Shown: piece after piece, positions 17,286 to 25,159 of the stretch
Numbering within the stretch: the first letter of the stretch is position 1
Layout of the letters: every line of letters begins with the position of its first letter
Origin: Planctomycetota bacterium
GTDB taxonomy: Bacteria; Planctomycetota; Uabimicrobiia; Uabimicrobiales; Uabimicrobiaceae
Direction: 5' to 3'
Assembly (NCBI GenBank): GCA_029260735.1
Contig: JAJDCR010000014.1
Span: 1 to 64,000 of the forward strand
Length of the DNA: 64,000 nucleotides
Translations under genes and position numbers: made by a program
The notes under the pieces: generated by a model
Told to the model about the DNA's origin: nothing
Databases searched by the model: none
The model's input: only the letters and a program-made list of their open reading frames with translations

Positions 17286-18155
17286 TTAGCGGAGAAAATC
17301 TCTTAGAACATCCCACTTGCCACGGGGAATTCTTCTCGTCATTCCACATCCCGACTGGATCGCTTGTCCTAGACCAACATAAAAAGCTACATCAGATAGA
17401 AGATTGAAGTATTTAATCAATTCAGCGTCTTTGGTTCCGACAATACGAACTCGAACTTTTCCAATAAAGCCTACTCTGTTTTTTCCTCCTCCTACTGGCT
17501 GTACTCCTGTCGCAAGATCTTTGAAAGCAATAATAGTAACATGCTTACCTAAAGCTTCCAGAGTCTCTTCTGGAATTTGATATTGAGGGGCACTTTGGTT
17601 CCAGAGTTTGCCTAGTTGAGAGTATATATTGTGAGGGATAGGTAGGGGAGTTAGCATTCCTCGGTGAACAAAGAGAGTCGGTGACACGAAATCAAAAAGA
17701 ACCTCATTTTCTTCAGAGCTAGCTTGGTTATAAAGCTCTTCTTGGCTCAGCAGAGTTACCCAAGGATGGCCAGAGGAAGGATTACTGAGAGCCCTTTCGA
17801 CATGGAGTTCTCCGACATCTGTTTGTAAGGCAGGGATTTGATTGGTGACAACGTTGTGATATAGGCTGTTGTATATATTTGTGGAAATTTCTTCTTCCAA
17901 AGCCGATATTCTAAGCCAGCAAAGAGATTTTGGGCGGATAACTCGTTCTTCAGAAAGAGGGCGATGCGAACGTTCTCCGACAAAAAGGGGAGAATAGGTG
18001 TAGGTTCTTATAATTTTCTCTGCTTGCTCGGGGGAACACCCCTGAGCATACTGCTTCAGCACATCCTTAAGAGCATTGTAGGCAATGGCCCCATGAAACT
18101 CCTTATCCGTGCAATCTTCCATTAGTCTTATGTGTAGAACCATGGAAAATGGCAT
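17286..18155 (-). CDS. cas6: Cas6-like CRISPR endoribonuclease, orphan in this window
   Basis: 289 residues from the ATG at 18155, which has AGGAG six bases upstream; a TTG at 18173 would add six residues. The layout fits Cas6: an N-terminal RAMP/ferredoxin-like half (PFSMVLHIRLMEDC..., then YTYSPLFVGE and LCWLRISALEEEI), the middle segment LFDFVSPTLFVHRG with PLPIPHNIYSQLGKLWNQ, and the C-terminal glycine-rich RNA-binding loop GFIGKVRVRIVG...LGQAIQSGCGMTRR. Cas6 cuts CRISPR precursor RNA at the repeat. No other cas gene and no repeat-spacer array occurs in this window, so either it serves arrays elsewhere or is a relict. The assignment rests on motif recall, not on an alignment. Confidence 0.72.
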   Translation of the reverse strand: MPFSMVLHIRLMEDCTDKEFHGAIAYNALKDVLKQYAQGCSPEQAEKIIRTYTYSPLFVGERSHRPLSEERVIRPKSLCWLRISALEEEISTNIYNSLYHNVVTNQIPALQTDVGELHVERALSNPSSGHPWVTLLSQEELYNQASSEENEVLFDFVSPTLFVHRGMLTPLPIPHNIYSQLGKLWNQSAPQYQIPEETLEALGKHVTIIAFKDLATGVQPVGGGKNRVGFIGKVRVRIVGTKDAELIKYFNLLSDVAFYVGLGQAIQSGCGMTRRIPRGKWDVLRDFLR

Positions 18156-18665
18156 AATGGGCTCCTTTCTCAAAAGCAGATCATAAGCTATCTCGGCAAT
18201 GTGTAATTGGGCTTCGCTTGGTTAATATTGTTTTTAGGGAGTTCCCATGAAAAAACTTTGCAAAGATAGTAAGAGATTTTGTCTTCTGATAAGGCGCAAC
18301 CTAGGCGCATAATCTTTTTCTGTAACGAAGGAGCAACGTTGTCAGGAGACAAAAGATCCGCTATATTTGTAAAGTTTTTTTATGGGAACTCCCTAAAAAC
18401 AAAATTTTATGTTAAAGCAACTTTTAGTTTCTTAGGGTTTTCCCACTGAGATCCATTTTTAATTTGGTCTATCTACACTTAAAGAAGTGCTCTGTTTCTC
18501 AAAAAAAACACACTTTAACGCAGCCTAGAGTATAAGAAAATCCTTATTTTATGCAAGAGAAAAATTTGAAAAATAATAAGTTTATAAAGCAAAGATAATT
18601 TATAATCAAAAAGATGAGATTCTTTATCTTGGGAAATTTTTATAGTTTTATAGAAAGGGTAAGTT
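18156..18665. other. Gene-free interval between cas6-like gene and amrS
   Basis: 510 bp. It contains the palindromic element at 18229-18401. The right part (18402-18665) is AT-rich with no repeat or RNA gene that I could identify; a TATAAT at 18601-18606 lacks a good -35. I specifically looked for CRISPR repeats and found none. Confidence 0.6.
18229..18401. mobile_element. MITE-like palindromic element
   Basis: Terminal inverted repeats of 36 bp, 18229-18264 and 18366-18401, contain TTTTTAGGGAGTTCCCAT and its complement with few mismatches. The inner sequence also pairs (AGATTTTGTCTTCTGAT against the complement near 18338-18356), so the 173-bp unit folds into one long hairpin. It has no coding capacity. 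This fits a non-autonomous transposable element; no matching transposase is visible here. Confidence 0.65.
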
Positions 18666-19757
18666 GTGGAAGAAAAACAATTCGTTGTTCCAGGACGATA
18701 TTGGCACTGGGAAGAAGATGGTCGAATACAATGTGATCTTTGTCCCAGATTTTGTAAATTGCGTCCAGGCCAAAGAGGGCTTTGTTTTGTTCGGGCCCGA
18801 GAAAATGACATGATGGTCTTAACTACCTATGGGCGCTCCAGTGGTTTTTGTGTAGATCCCATCGAGAAAAAACCACTCAACCATTTTTTACCGGGAACTC
18901 CTATTCTTTCTTTTGGAACGGCAGGATGTAATTTGACTTGTAAATTTTGTCAAAATTGGGATATTAGTAAATCTAGAGAAATTGACACTCTAGCAGATTC
19001 GGCTTCCCCTGAAGTCATTGCAAAAGCAGCCCATCAACTGGGATGTAAAAGCATAGCTTTTACTTACAATGACCCCGTTATTTTTCTGGAGTACGCTGTC
19101 GATGTTGCCATTGCTTGTCACGAGCATGGCTTAAAAACGGTGGCCGTTACCGCGGGAGAAATTTGCCCAAAACCACGACAAGAGTTTTTCCAATACATGG
19201 ATGCGGCAAACATAGATTTAAAAGGATTCACAGAACGTTTTTATAAAAACATCTGTGGAGGAAAATTATCGACAGTTTTAGAAACTTTAGTTTATCTAAA
19301 AGAAAAGACCAATGTCTGGTTTGAAATCACGACTTTACTTATTCCGGAAGAAAATGACTCCGACCAAGAAATTAAAGAAATGACTAAGTGGATTGTCGAT
19401 AACCTAGGAGTTGAAGTACCTCTTCATTTTAGCGCTTTTCACCCCGACTGGAAAATGTTAGATAAGCCTAAAACACCTCCTTCAACTCTCATCAGAGCTC
19501 GAGAGATAGCCTTAGAAAGTGGAATCCGCTATTGTTATACGGGAAACGTTCATCATGAAAAATCTTCGAGTACATACTGCCATGTCTGTCACAAAAAATT
19601 GATTGGGCGCGACTGGTATTTATTGAGCGATTGGAATTTAGATAAAGAAGGAAACTGTCGTTTTTGCAACACTCCCTGCGCAGGATTTTTTCAAGGGCCT
19701 CCTGGAAATTGGGGGCGCCAAAGAAAACCCGTTCGACTACGAGATTTTCAAAGCTAG
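18666..19757 (+). CDS. amrS: AmmeMemoRadiSam-system radical SAM enzyme (AmrS)
   Basis: A 363-residue protein starting with GTG at 18666 and preceded by GAAAGGG. An N-terminal cysteine cluster (CDLCPRFCKLRPGQRGLC) is followed by the radical SAM motif CNLTCKFC near residue 95, binding a 4Fe-4S cluster, and then TYNDPVIFLEYA and TAGEICPKP. The C-terminal part has HVCHKKLIGRDWY and further cysteines. This matches the AmrS group (a pyruvate-formate-lyase-activase relative), which commonly occurs with AmmeMemo and AMMECR1 proteins. Those partners are not adjacent here. The specific reaction is unknown. A small membrane protein gene follows 64 bp downstream. Confidence 0.88.
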   Translation: MEEKQFVVPGRYWHWEEDGRIQCDLCPRFCKLRPGQRGLCFVRARENDMMVLTTYGRSSGFCVDPIEKKPLNHFLPGTPILSFGTAGCNLTCKFCQNWDISKSREIDTLADSASPEVIAKAAHQLGCKSIAFTYNDPVIFLEYAVDVAIACHEHGLKTVAVTAGEICPKPRQEFFQYMDAANIDLKGFTERFYKNICGGKLSTVLETLVYLKEKTNVWFEITTLLIPEENDSDQEIKEMTKWIVDNLGVEVPLHFSAFHPDWKMLDKPKTPPSTLIRAREIALESGIRYCYTGNVHHEKSSSTYCHVCHKKLIGRDWYLLSDWNLDKEGNCRFCNTPCAGFFQGPPGNWGRQRKPVRLRDFQS

Positions 19758-19821
19758 AAAATTTTCAGAGAAGTTCTTTTTTGGGAGAACTCGGTTTTAC
19801 TTACTCAACCAAGGATTTGCT

Positions 19822-20106
19822 ATGGAAACTGAAAAACAAAGTTCTGAAAGATCAAAAAATTGGGAAGGGATGCTCCTTTTTTCTCTTTTTCTTACTCTCT
19901 ATGTATTTAGTTATTTTGTCTTAAGATTTAGTCATGTTTTGGTCCATCAATCCTATGATAACAGTATTATCCAAGGATACTATGCTGGTGAGCCTATGGC
20001 GAGAGGGAAAGAGCTTATTGGGAAACCCGCGGAGTTCATTTTTACACCTTTGAGAGTAATAGAAAAATTCTCTCATGATTTACATGATGCTGTCCAGCTT
20101 AGATAA
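19822..20106 (+). CDS. Small membrane protein, function unknown
   Basis: A 94-residue protein with one membrane helix at about residues 18-40 (LLFSLFLTLYVFSYFVLRF) and a soluble C-terminal tail. AAGGA lies nine bases before the ATG. It sits between amrS and a convergent gene, and may be cotranscribed with amrS. I do not recognise a family. Confidence 0.5.
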   Translation: METEKQSSERSKNWEGMLLFSLFLTLYVFSYFVLRFSHVLVHQSYDNSIIQGYYAGEPMARGKELIGKPAEFIFTPLRVIEKFSHDLHDAVQLR

Positions 20107-20109
20107 TTT

Positions 20110-20634
20110 TTAGATAAGGTTTTGACAATGATCAAGTACTTTTTCTAGGTAAATATTGACTTCTTCTACAGTAGCATGTCGAGGAATATGAAGAAAACCA
20201 GAGTGGATCTCTTTGTGTTTTTGTAAAAAATCAGCAATGACAAACATGGAATAGTTACAGACATAGCGCCCAGCATCATAGGCTAAAGTAGTAGAAGAAC
20301 TTGGAGGAAAAGGAAAGCTCATAAAGTATTGGTTCGGTTTTCCTGGAGAAATAGTTTTCTCGGAATCTTTTTTTTGCTTTCTTTTGCCGTTAAAGGCTTT
20401 GCGTTCTATACGAATTTTTCGAGCTCGGGGATGCTGGCCTAAACCGATAACAAATCTAGGGTTGAATTTTTGGATGGGATCTAGAAAAATGTTTTTTTTG
20501 AACTCAACAGGCAAAACTAGTTTGGTTAAACCAGGCCGTGATGGTAGAGTTGCTAAAGATTTTTCCGTGATATTTTCTGTCCACTCCAAATAAGGTCCAA
20601 AGCCGTAAATTAAAATCCCTTGGGATTTTTTCAT
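20110..20634 (-). CDS. Pyroglutamyl peptidase I-like (C15 family) protein
   Basis: 174 residues from the ATG at 20634, preceded by GGAAGGA; the longer frame to 20694 has no such site. Family landmarks: ILIYGFGPY near the start, VIGLGQHPRARKIRIERKAFN carrying the expected glutamate, YDAGRYVCNYSMF with the nucleophilic cysteine, and GFLHIPRHAT with the catalytic histidine. All three catalytic positions are present, so it may remove N-terminal pyroglutamate from peptides. It is shorter than usual (about 215 residues) and the stretch between the glutamate and cysteine is highly basic (NGKRKQKKDS), so the activity may have diverged. Confidence 0.72.
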   Translation of the reverse strand: MKKSQGILIYGFGPYLEWTENITEKSLATLPSRPGLTKLVLPVEFKKNIFLDPIQKFNPRFVIGLGQHPRARKIRIERKAFNGKRKQKKDSEKTISPGKPNQYFMSFPFPPSSSTTLAYDAGRYVCNYSMFVIADFLQKHKEIHSGFLHIPRHATVEEVNIYLEKVLDHCQNLI

Positions 20635-20989
20635 AAATATCCTTCCTATTTTTAAGGGTCTGACAAAGGCTTGCCATAACCAACTCATTGACACTTCTTC
20701 GAGAATATTCTATACTTCCTCGGAGCTTAGGCTCTTATTTTGCCAAACAAAGATTTTTGATACAAACGTTTTTCCATTTTTACCTGTCTTAAAAATTATT
20801 AGCAATTCATTTTTGACTGCTATAAAAAAAGAAATCACAATATATTAGGGATTGTTACATCCTGAAATTGTTTATTGGTGTTCTTTAAAACTATCGCAAG
20901 GGGCTTGTTTTTTGAAATCTCGCAAGCTCTGAAGTGGATCACCAGAAAAGTAACTTTAGAAAGGAGCAGGGTCTCTGCCCAGAATATTT
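20635..20989. other. Gene-free interval upstream of the S41 protease gene
   Basis: 355 bp between divergent genes. It contains the strong promoter annotated at 20688-20716. I see no RNA gene; the long leader could hold post-transcriptional control, but no conserved structure was recognised. Confidence 0.5.
20688..20716 (+). promoter_or_regulatory. Sigma70-type promoter toward the S41 protease gene
   Basis: TTGACA at 20688-20693 and TATACT at 20711-20716 with a 17-bp spacer, close to consensus. The start codon at 20990 is about 270 bp away, giving an unusually long leader. Confidence 0.55.
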
Positions 20990-23119
20990 ATGAAAACACA
21001 AACTCTCCTGTTACTATTACTAGGTAGCATTGTTTTTGGTTCTTTTTCCCTCTCAGCTCAAGAAAGGGATTTAGAGAAGCAAGTTGAACGCTACATTTCA
21101 TGGATGACAAAAGCAAAAAATCCCAAAATTTGGGACGCTTCTCTCCGCTTGGAAAAACTCGGAGATGAAGCTGTTCCTTTAATTAAAAGGCGTATTCGAA
21201 CTCTTCCAGAAGAAGCTCAAGTGGGCTGCGCTAAAGCTCTTATTCAACTGGGAGAAATGGACTACGGTGTTCAATTTTTGATGGAGATTATCAAAGAGGG
21301 AAAAAGTCTTGATGCAAAAATGGAAGCAGCAAGTCTTGTTGGAGTCTTTGGGGATTTTGATTTAGAAACGGATTTGGATGAGGCTTTAGAAAATACTTTT
21401 AACCCTTATCTTAAAATTGCTTTGGCTAAGACTATTTGGCAGGTCTCTCGTAGCCCAAAAGCTGCTCGCTTATTGAAGTCTTATCTTGAAGTGGACAATG
21501 AAAAACTACAGTTTGAGGCAGCATTGGCTTTGGGAGAAATTCACAATATTGAAGCAGCTAAGCCACTTCTTAATAAGCTTCGCGATGAACCTACCTCTAG
21601 AGGAAGAATGGCCAAGCTTCTCTTAGAGCAACAAACACTAGTGGCACGATATGAACGCCTTCTCGACTCCCAAGGAGGAACTCCTAGCAAAGAAACTACC
21701 AAGGTAAAATATCCTCTTGTCGACGAAGTGATAGATAAAGTCCGAGAATACCATACTGAAGGCGATCAGTTTAGTCAAATTGACTTGATCGATGCTGCGG
21801 TTAAGGGAATCGTTGATAATACCGATATGCACTCAGCTTTTTGGACAGAAAAAGAATGGAACGAGTTTGTTAAAACTATCGTCGATGAAGAGTACGTTGG
21901 AATTGGTGTTTATGTAGGATTCCAACAAAGGCAGTTTACAATTATTGCTCCCATTTACTCTGGGCCGGCTTATCGAGCAGGTATTCGCTCTATGGATAAA
22001 GTTCTAGAAGTCAACGGATGGTCGACTTACGATAAGAGCATGGATGAGATTATCAAAAAAATGAAAGGAACAACTGGCAGCTCTGCCCGTCTAAAAATCT
22101 ATCGAGAAGGATGGAGCCAGGCCCGTGAGATCGAAGTTCCTCGAGAAAAAATAAAAGTAGACAGCTTACTCTATGAGATGCTTCCTGAGAAAATAGGCTA
22201 CATGCGCTTAACTCAGTTTGGACGAAAAGCTACCAGTGAAATGGAAAAGGCTTTGAACCAGCTAGAAAAACAAGGAATGAAAGCCTTAGTTTTGGATTTA
22301 CGTGGCAATGCAGGAGGATGGTTGCAAACTGCTGTTGATATTTTGGATAAGTTTGTCCAAGGACAAAAACTTCTGGTTTACAGCGAGGGTCGTCATCCTA
22401 AAAAAGGATTAAGATCTGACTACTACAGTAAAAATGAAGGAACTCATCCAAATTTTCCTATGGTTGTTTTAGTGGACGAATCTTCCGCGAGCGCTTCCGA
22501 AATTGTTGCTGGTACTTTACAGTATTATAAAAGAGCTGTCATTGTGGGGATGCAAACTTATGGAAAAGGATCTGTCCAAGAGCCGATTCCTTTGATAAGT
22601 CGTCCAGGAGCTCGGATCAAATTAACTATTGCAAAATACTATCTTCCAGATGGTCGAAGTATTCATAATAAAATAGATAAAGATGGTAATATTGTTGAGC
22701 ACAAAGGAGTTCATCCTGATATCAAAGTCTCTTATGAAAATTGGGAAACATGGAAGAATGAAGAACTTCAGAAGTTGCAAGAAGAAAAAAAACTGGCTTC
22801 TTATCTTCAAAAGTATTACCTGAAAAACTTAGAACTATTCGAAGAGCTTGCTCAAAACGATCATCTTTCAACAGAGAAGTACCCCGAGTTTGCCCAGTGG
22901 TATAAATCCTTAGAAACAAGAGCTAGTGAGCAGGATGTCAGAATGTGGCTGCGTAGTGAATTGCGACGTCGCGTTTCTGATGATCGAGGGCAGCAATATT
23001 CTTGTGACTATATCGAAGATTTTATGCTGCAAAGAGCAATTAAAGAACTCGTCGAAAAATTAGGAATGAAGCTAGAAGATAGCTCTGCCTTTGGTGCTTT
23101 TGCTGATAAATTTAAGTAA
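20990..23119 (+). CDS. Secreted HEAT-repeat, PDZ and S41-peptidase protein
   Basis: A 709-residue protein. Signal peptide about residues 1-23 (MKTQTLLLLLLG...LSA). Residues about 30-225 are HEAT-like helical repeats (LEKLGDEAVPLIKRRI, ALALGEIHNIEAAKPLL). A PDZ domain spans about 300-375 (YVGIGVYVGFQQRQF, YRAGIRSMDKVLEVNG). The S41 tail-specific protease domain has the catalytic serine in ESSASASEIVAGTL near residue 502 and the lysine in GKGSVQEPIPL near 525. It resembles CtpA with an extra N-terminal HEAT module and a C-terminal helical extension. It should degrade or process periplasmic proteins. A second, shorter S41 gene lies at 48059. A clean terminator follows. Confidence 0.9.
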   Translation: MKTQTLLLLLLGSIVFGSFSLSAQERDLEKQVERYISWMTKAKNPKIWDASLRLEKLGDEAVPLIKRRIRTLPEEAQVGCAKALIQLGEMDYGVQFLMEIIKEGKSLDAKMEAASLVGVFGDFDLETDLDEALENTFNPYLKIALAKTIWQVSRSPKAARLLKSYLEVDNEKLQFEAALALGEIHNIEAAKPLLNKLRDEPTSRGRMAKLLLEQQTLVARYERLLDSQGGTPSKETTKVKYPLVDEVIDKVREYHTEGDQFSQIDLIDAAVKGIVDNTDMHSAFWTEKEWNEFVKTIVDEEYVGIGVYVGFQQRQFTIIAPIYSGPAYRAGIRSMDKVLEVNGWSTYDKSMDEIIKKMKGTTGSSARLKIYREGWSQAREIEVPREKIKVDSLLYEMLPEKIGYMRLTQFGRKATSEMEKALNQLEKQGMKALVLDLRGNAGGWLQTAVDILDKFVQGQKLLVYSEGRHPKKGLRSDYYSKNEGTHPNFPMVVLVDESSASASEIVAGTLQYYKRAVIVGMQTYGKGSVQEPIPLISRPGARIKLTIAKYYLPDGRSIHNKIDKDGNIVEHKGVHPDIKVSYENWETWKNEELQKLQEEKKLASYLQKYYLKNLELFEELAQNDHLSTEKYPEFAQWYKSLETRASEQDVRMWLRSELRRRVSDDRGQQYSCDYIEDFMLQRAIKELVEKLGMKLEDSSAFGAFADKFK

Positions 23120-23151
23120 AACGTAAACTATTTTCCCCGTAGATGATTTTT

Positions 23152-23193
23152 AAAGAGAGGGTGGACTCAGATCCACTCTCTCTTTCTTTTTTT
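23152..23193 (+). terminator. Rho-independent terminator after the S41 gene
   Basis: The stem AAAGAGAGGGTGGA (23152-23165) pairs with TCCACTCTCTCTTT (23172-23185) and is followed by CTTTTTTTAT. Confidence 0.8.
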
Positions 23194-23207
23194 ATAAAAG
23201 ATTTTAG

Positions 23208-23236
23208 TTGACTTTATTATACGGCTTAGTTACTGT
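23208..23236 (+). promoter_or_regulatory. Probable promoter of parE-parC
   Basis: TTGACT at 23208-23213 and TACTGT at 23231-23236 with a 17-bp spacer, about 48 bp before the parE ATG. The -10 is a weak match. Confidence 0.4.
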
Positions 23237-23283
23237 TTTATTAAGTAAGTTCATTTTAAATTAAAAATAGCGAAGACAAAAAT

Positions 23284-25155
23284 ATGACAAAAGAACAAGA
23301 AATTCAGTACACAGAAGAGAACATTCGTTCTCTTGATTGGCGTGAGCATATTCGGATGCGTCCGGGTATGTATATCGGAAAAATAGGTGACGGATCTTCC
23401 CCTGATGATGGGATTTATGTTCTAGTGAAAGAAACTCTCGATAACTCGATAGATGAGCATGTGATGGGCTTTGGTAAAAGAATAGATGTCCAAATTAGCG
23501 ATCAGAAAGTTTATATTCGAGACTACGGACGAGGAATTCCTCTAAAGAAAGTTATTGATTGTGTTGCTAAAATCAACACGGGAGGAAAGTATGATTCTAA
23601 AGCGTTCAAGAAATCGGTAGGCCTTAATGGGGTAGGAACCAAAGCCGTAAACGCTCTCTCTCATCATTTTTCGGTGTCTTCCATTCGATCAGGAGAGAAA
23701 AAAAGGGCCGAGTTTTCCCAAGGAATTATTAAAGGCGATTTTCCGATTGAGAAAACGGACGAGGTCGATGGAACCATTTTAACTTTTGTTCCTGATCATG
23801 AAATTTTCAAAAACTTTCGTTTTATTCCTGATTATCTAGACAGTCAAATCTGGAATTATGCCTACCTGAACTCTGGTCTTAAAATCCATTTTAATGGAGA
23901 AAAGTACTACTCTCAAAAAGGACTTTTTGATTTACTGACTCGTAAAACCGATCCTCAAAATCTTCGCTATCCCATTGTTCATCTCAAAGGAGAGGATATT
24001 GAAATAGCCTTAACTCATGGCACTCAGTATGGGGAACAGTACTACACTTTTGTTAACGGACAATTTACGACTCAAGGGGGAACTCACCAGGGAGCCTTTC
24101 GTGAGGCTCTCGTAAAAACAGCACGCGATTTCTTCAAAAAAGATTTTGACGCTTCGGATGTTCGTCAATCGATTATTGCGGCTGTTAGCCTGAGAATCGA
24201 GGAACCTATTTTTGAATCTCAGACTAAGACGAAACTAGGGTCCTCTCATATGGCTCCCGAGGGGGCAACTATTCGCTCTTTCGTCAACGATTTTATCAAA
24301 AAAGAACTGGACGATTACCTTCATAAAAATCCTGAAATTGCAGATGCTATCCTTAAACGAATTCTCCAATCAGAGAAAGAGCGTAAGGAAATGGCCGGTA
24401 TTCGTAAATTAGCCAATCAGAGAGCAAAAAAAGCGAACCTTCATAATAAAAAATTACGAGACTGTCGTTTTCATTTGAATAGCACAAAGAATGAGAAAAA
24501 GTACGACACGACTATATTTATTACAGAAGGGGACTCTGCTAGTGGTTCGATTACCAAAGTAAGAGATGTTCTTACCCAGGCTGTCTTTAGTTTGCGTGGG
24601 AAACCTCTCAATTCTTATGGACTAACAAAAAAAGTGGTTTATGAAAACGAGGAACTCAACTTACTACAACATGCCCTTAATATAGAAGATGGATTAGATG
24701 ATCTTCGTTTTAATAATGTTGTTATTGCTACTGATGCAGATGTCGATGGAATGCATATTCGTCTTTTGCTAATGACTTTCTTTGTCCAATTTTTTCCTGA
24801 CTTAGTTCGAAATGGGCATCTCTATATTTTACAAACCCCTCTCTTTCGAGTTCGTAATAAAAAAGAGACCCACTACTGTTATAGCGAAGAAGAAAAGCAA
24901 AAGGCTTTACGAAAACTGGGGAAGAGTGCTGAAATTACTCGCTTCAAAGGGCTAGGGGAAATTTCACCGCACGAATTTGCTGGATTCATCGGGGAAGATA
25001 TGAAATTGGAGCCTGTTATTATGAAACTCGGAAGATCAGTCGATGAAATTCTTGCTTATTACATGGGGAAAAATCGTCCGGAAAGGCAACAGTTTATCAT
25101 TGATAATCTTGTGGTCGAAAAAGATACGGTTGAGTTAGAGAAAGTAGGAGTGTAG
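23284..25155 (+). CDS. parE: DNA topoisomerase IV subunit B (type IIA topoisomerase ATPase subunit)
   Basis: A 623-residue protein. The GHKL ATPase site is visible: [11 protein letters not shown], then RDYGRGIP, and [14 protein letters not shown]. The transducer region carries [11 protein letters not shown]. The TOPRIM domain starts with [14 protein letters not shown] and includes [15 protein letters not shown]; the C-terminus has [16 protein letters not shown] hydrolysis drives strand passage during decatenation. The length and the direct pairing with a parC-type subunit favour topoisomerase IV rather than gyrase, since a separate gyrA lies at 49390. The next gene starts 4 bp after the stop. 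Confidence 0.92.
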   Translation: MTKEQEIQYTEENIRSLDWREHIRMRPGMYIGKIGDGSSPDDGIYVLVKETLDNSIDEHVMGFGKRIDVQISDQKVYIRDYGRGIPLKKVIDCVAKINTGGKYDSKAFKKSVGLNGVGTKAVNALSHHFSVSSIRSGEKKRAEFSQGIIKGDFPIEKTDEVDGTILTFVPDHEIFKNFRFIPDYLDSQIWNYAYLNSGLKIHFNGEKYYSQKGLFDLLTRKTDPQNLRYPIVHLKGEDIEIALTHGTQYGEQYYTFVNGQFTTQGGTHQGAFREALVKTARDFFKKDFDASDVRQSIIAAVSLRIEEPIFESQTKTKLGSSHMAPEGATIRSFVNDFIKKELDDYLHKNPEIADAILKRILQSEKERKEMAGIRKLANQRAKKANLHNKKLRDCRFHLNSTKNEKKYDTTIFITEGDSASGSITKVRDVLTQAVFSLRGKPLNSYGLTKKVVYENEELNLLQHALNIEDGLDDLRFNNVVIATDADVDGMHIRLLLMTFFVQFFPDLVRNGHLYILQTPLFRVRNKKETHYCYSEEEKQKALRKLGKSAEITRFKGLGEISPHEFAGFIGEDMKLEPVIMKLGRSVDEILAYYMGKNRPERQQFIIDNLVVEKDTVELEKVGV

Positions 25156-25159
25156 TTCT

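Noticed and set aside
17154-18665. Possible CRISPR array near the cas6-like gene
   Set aside because: Both flanks were read for regularly spaced repeats of 24-40 bp. Only the palindromic elements at 17194-17238 and 18229-18401 are present, without repeat-spacer periodicity.
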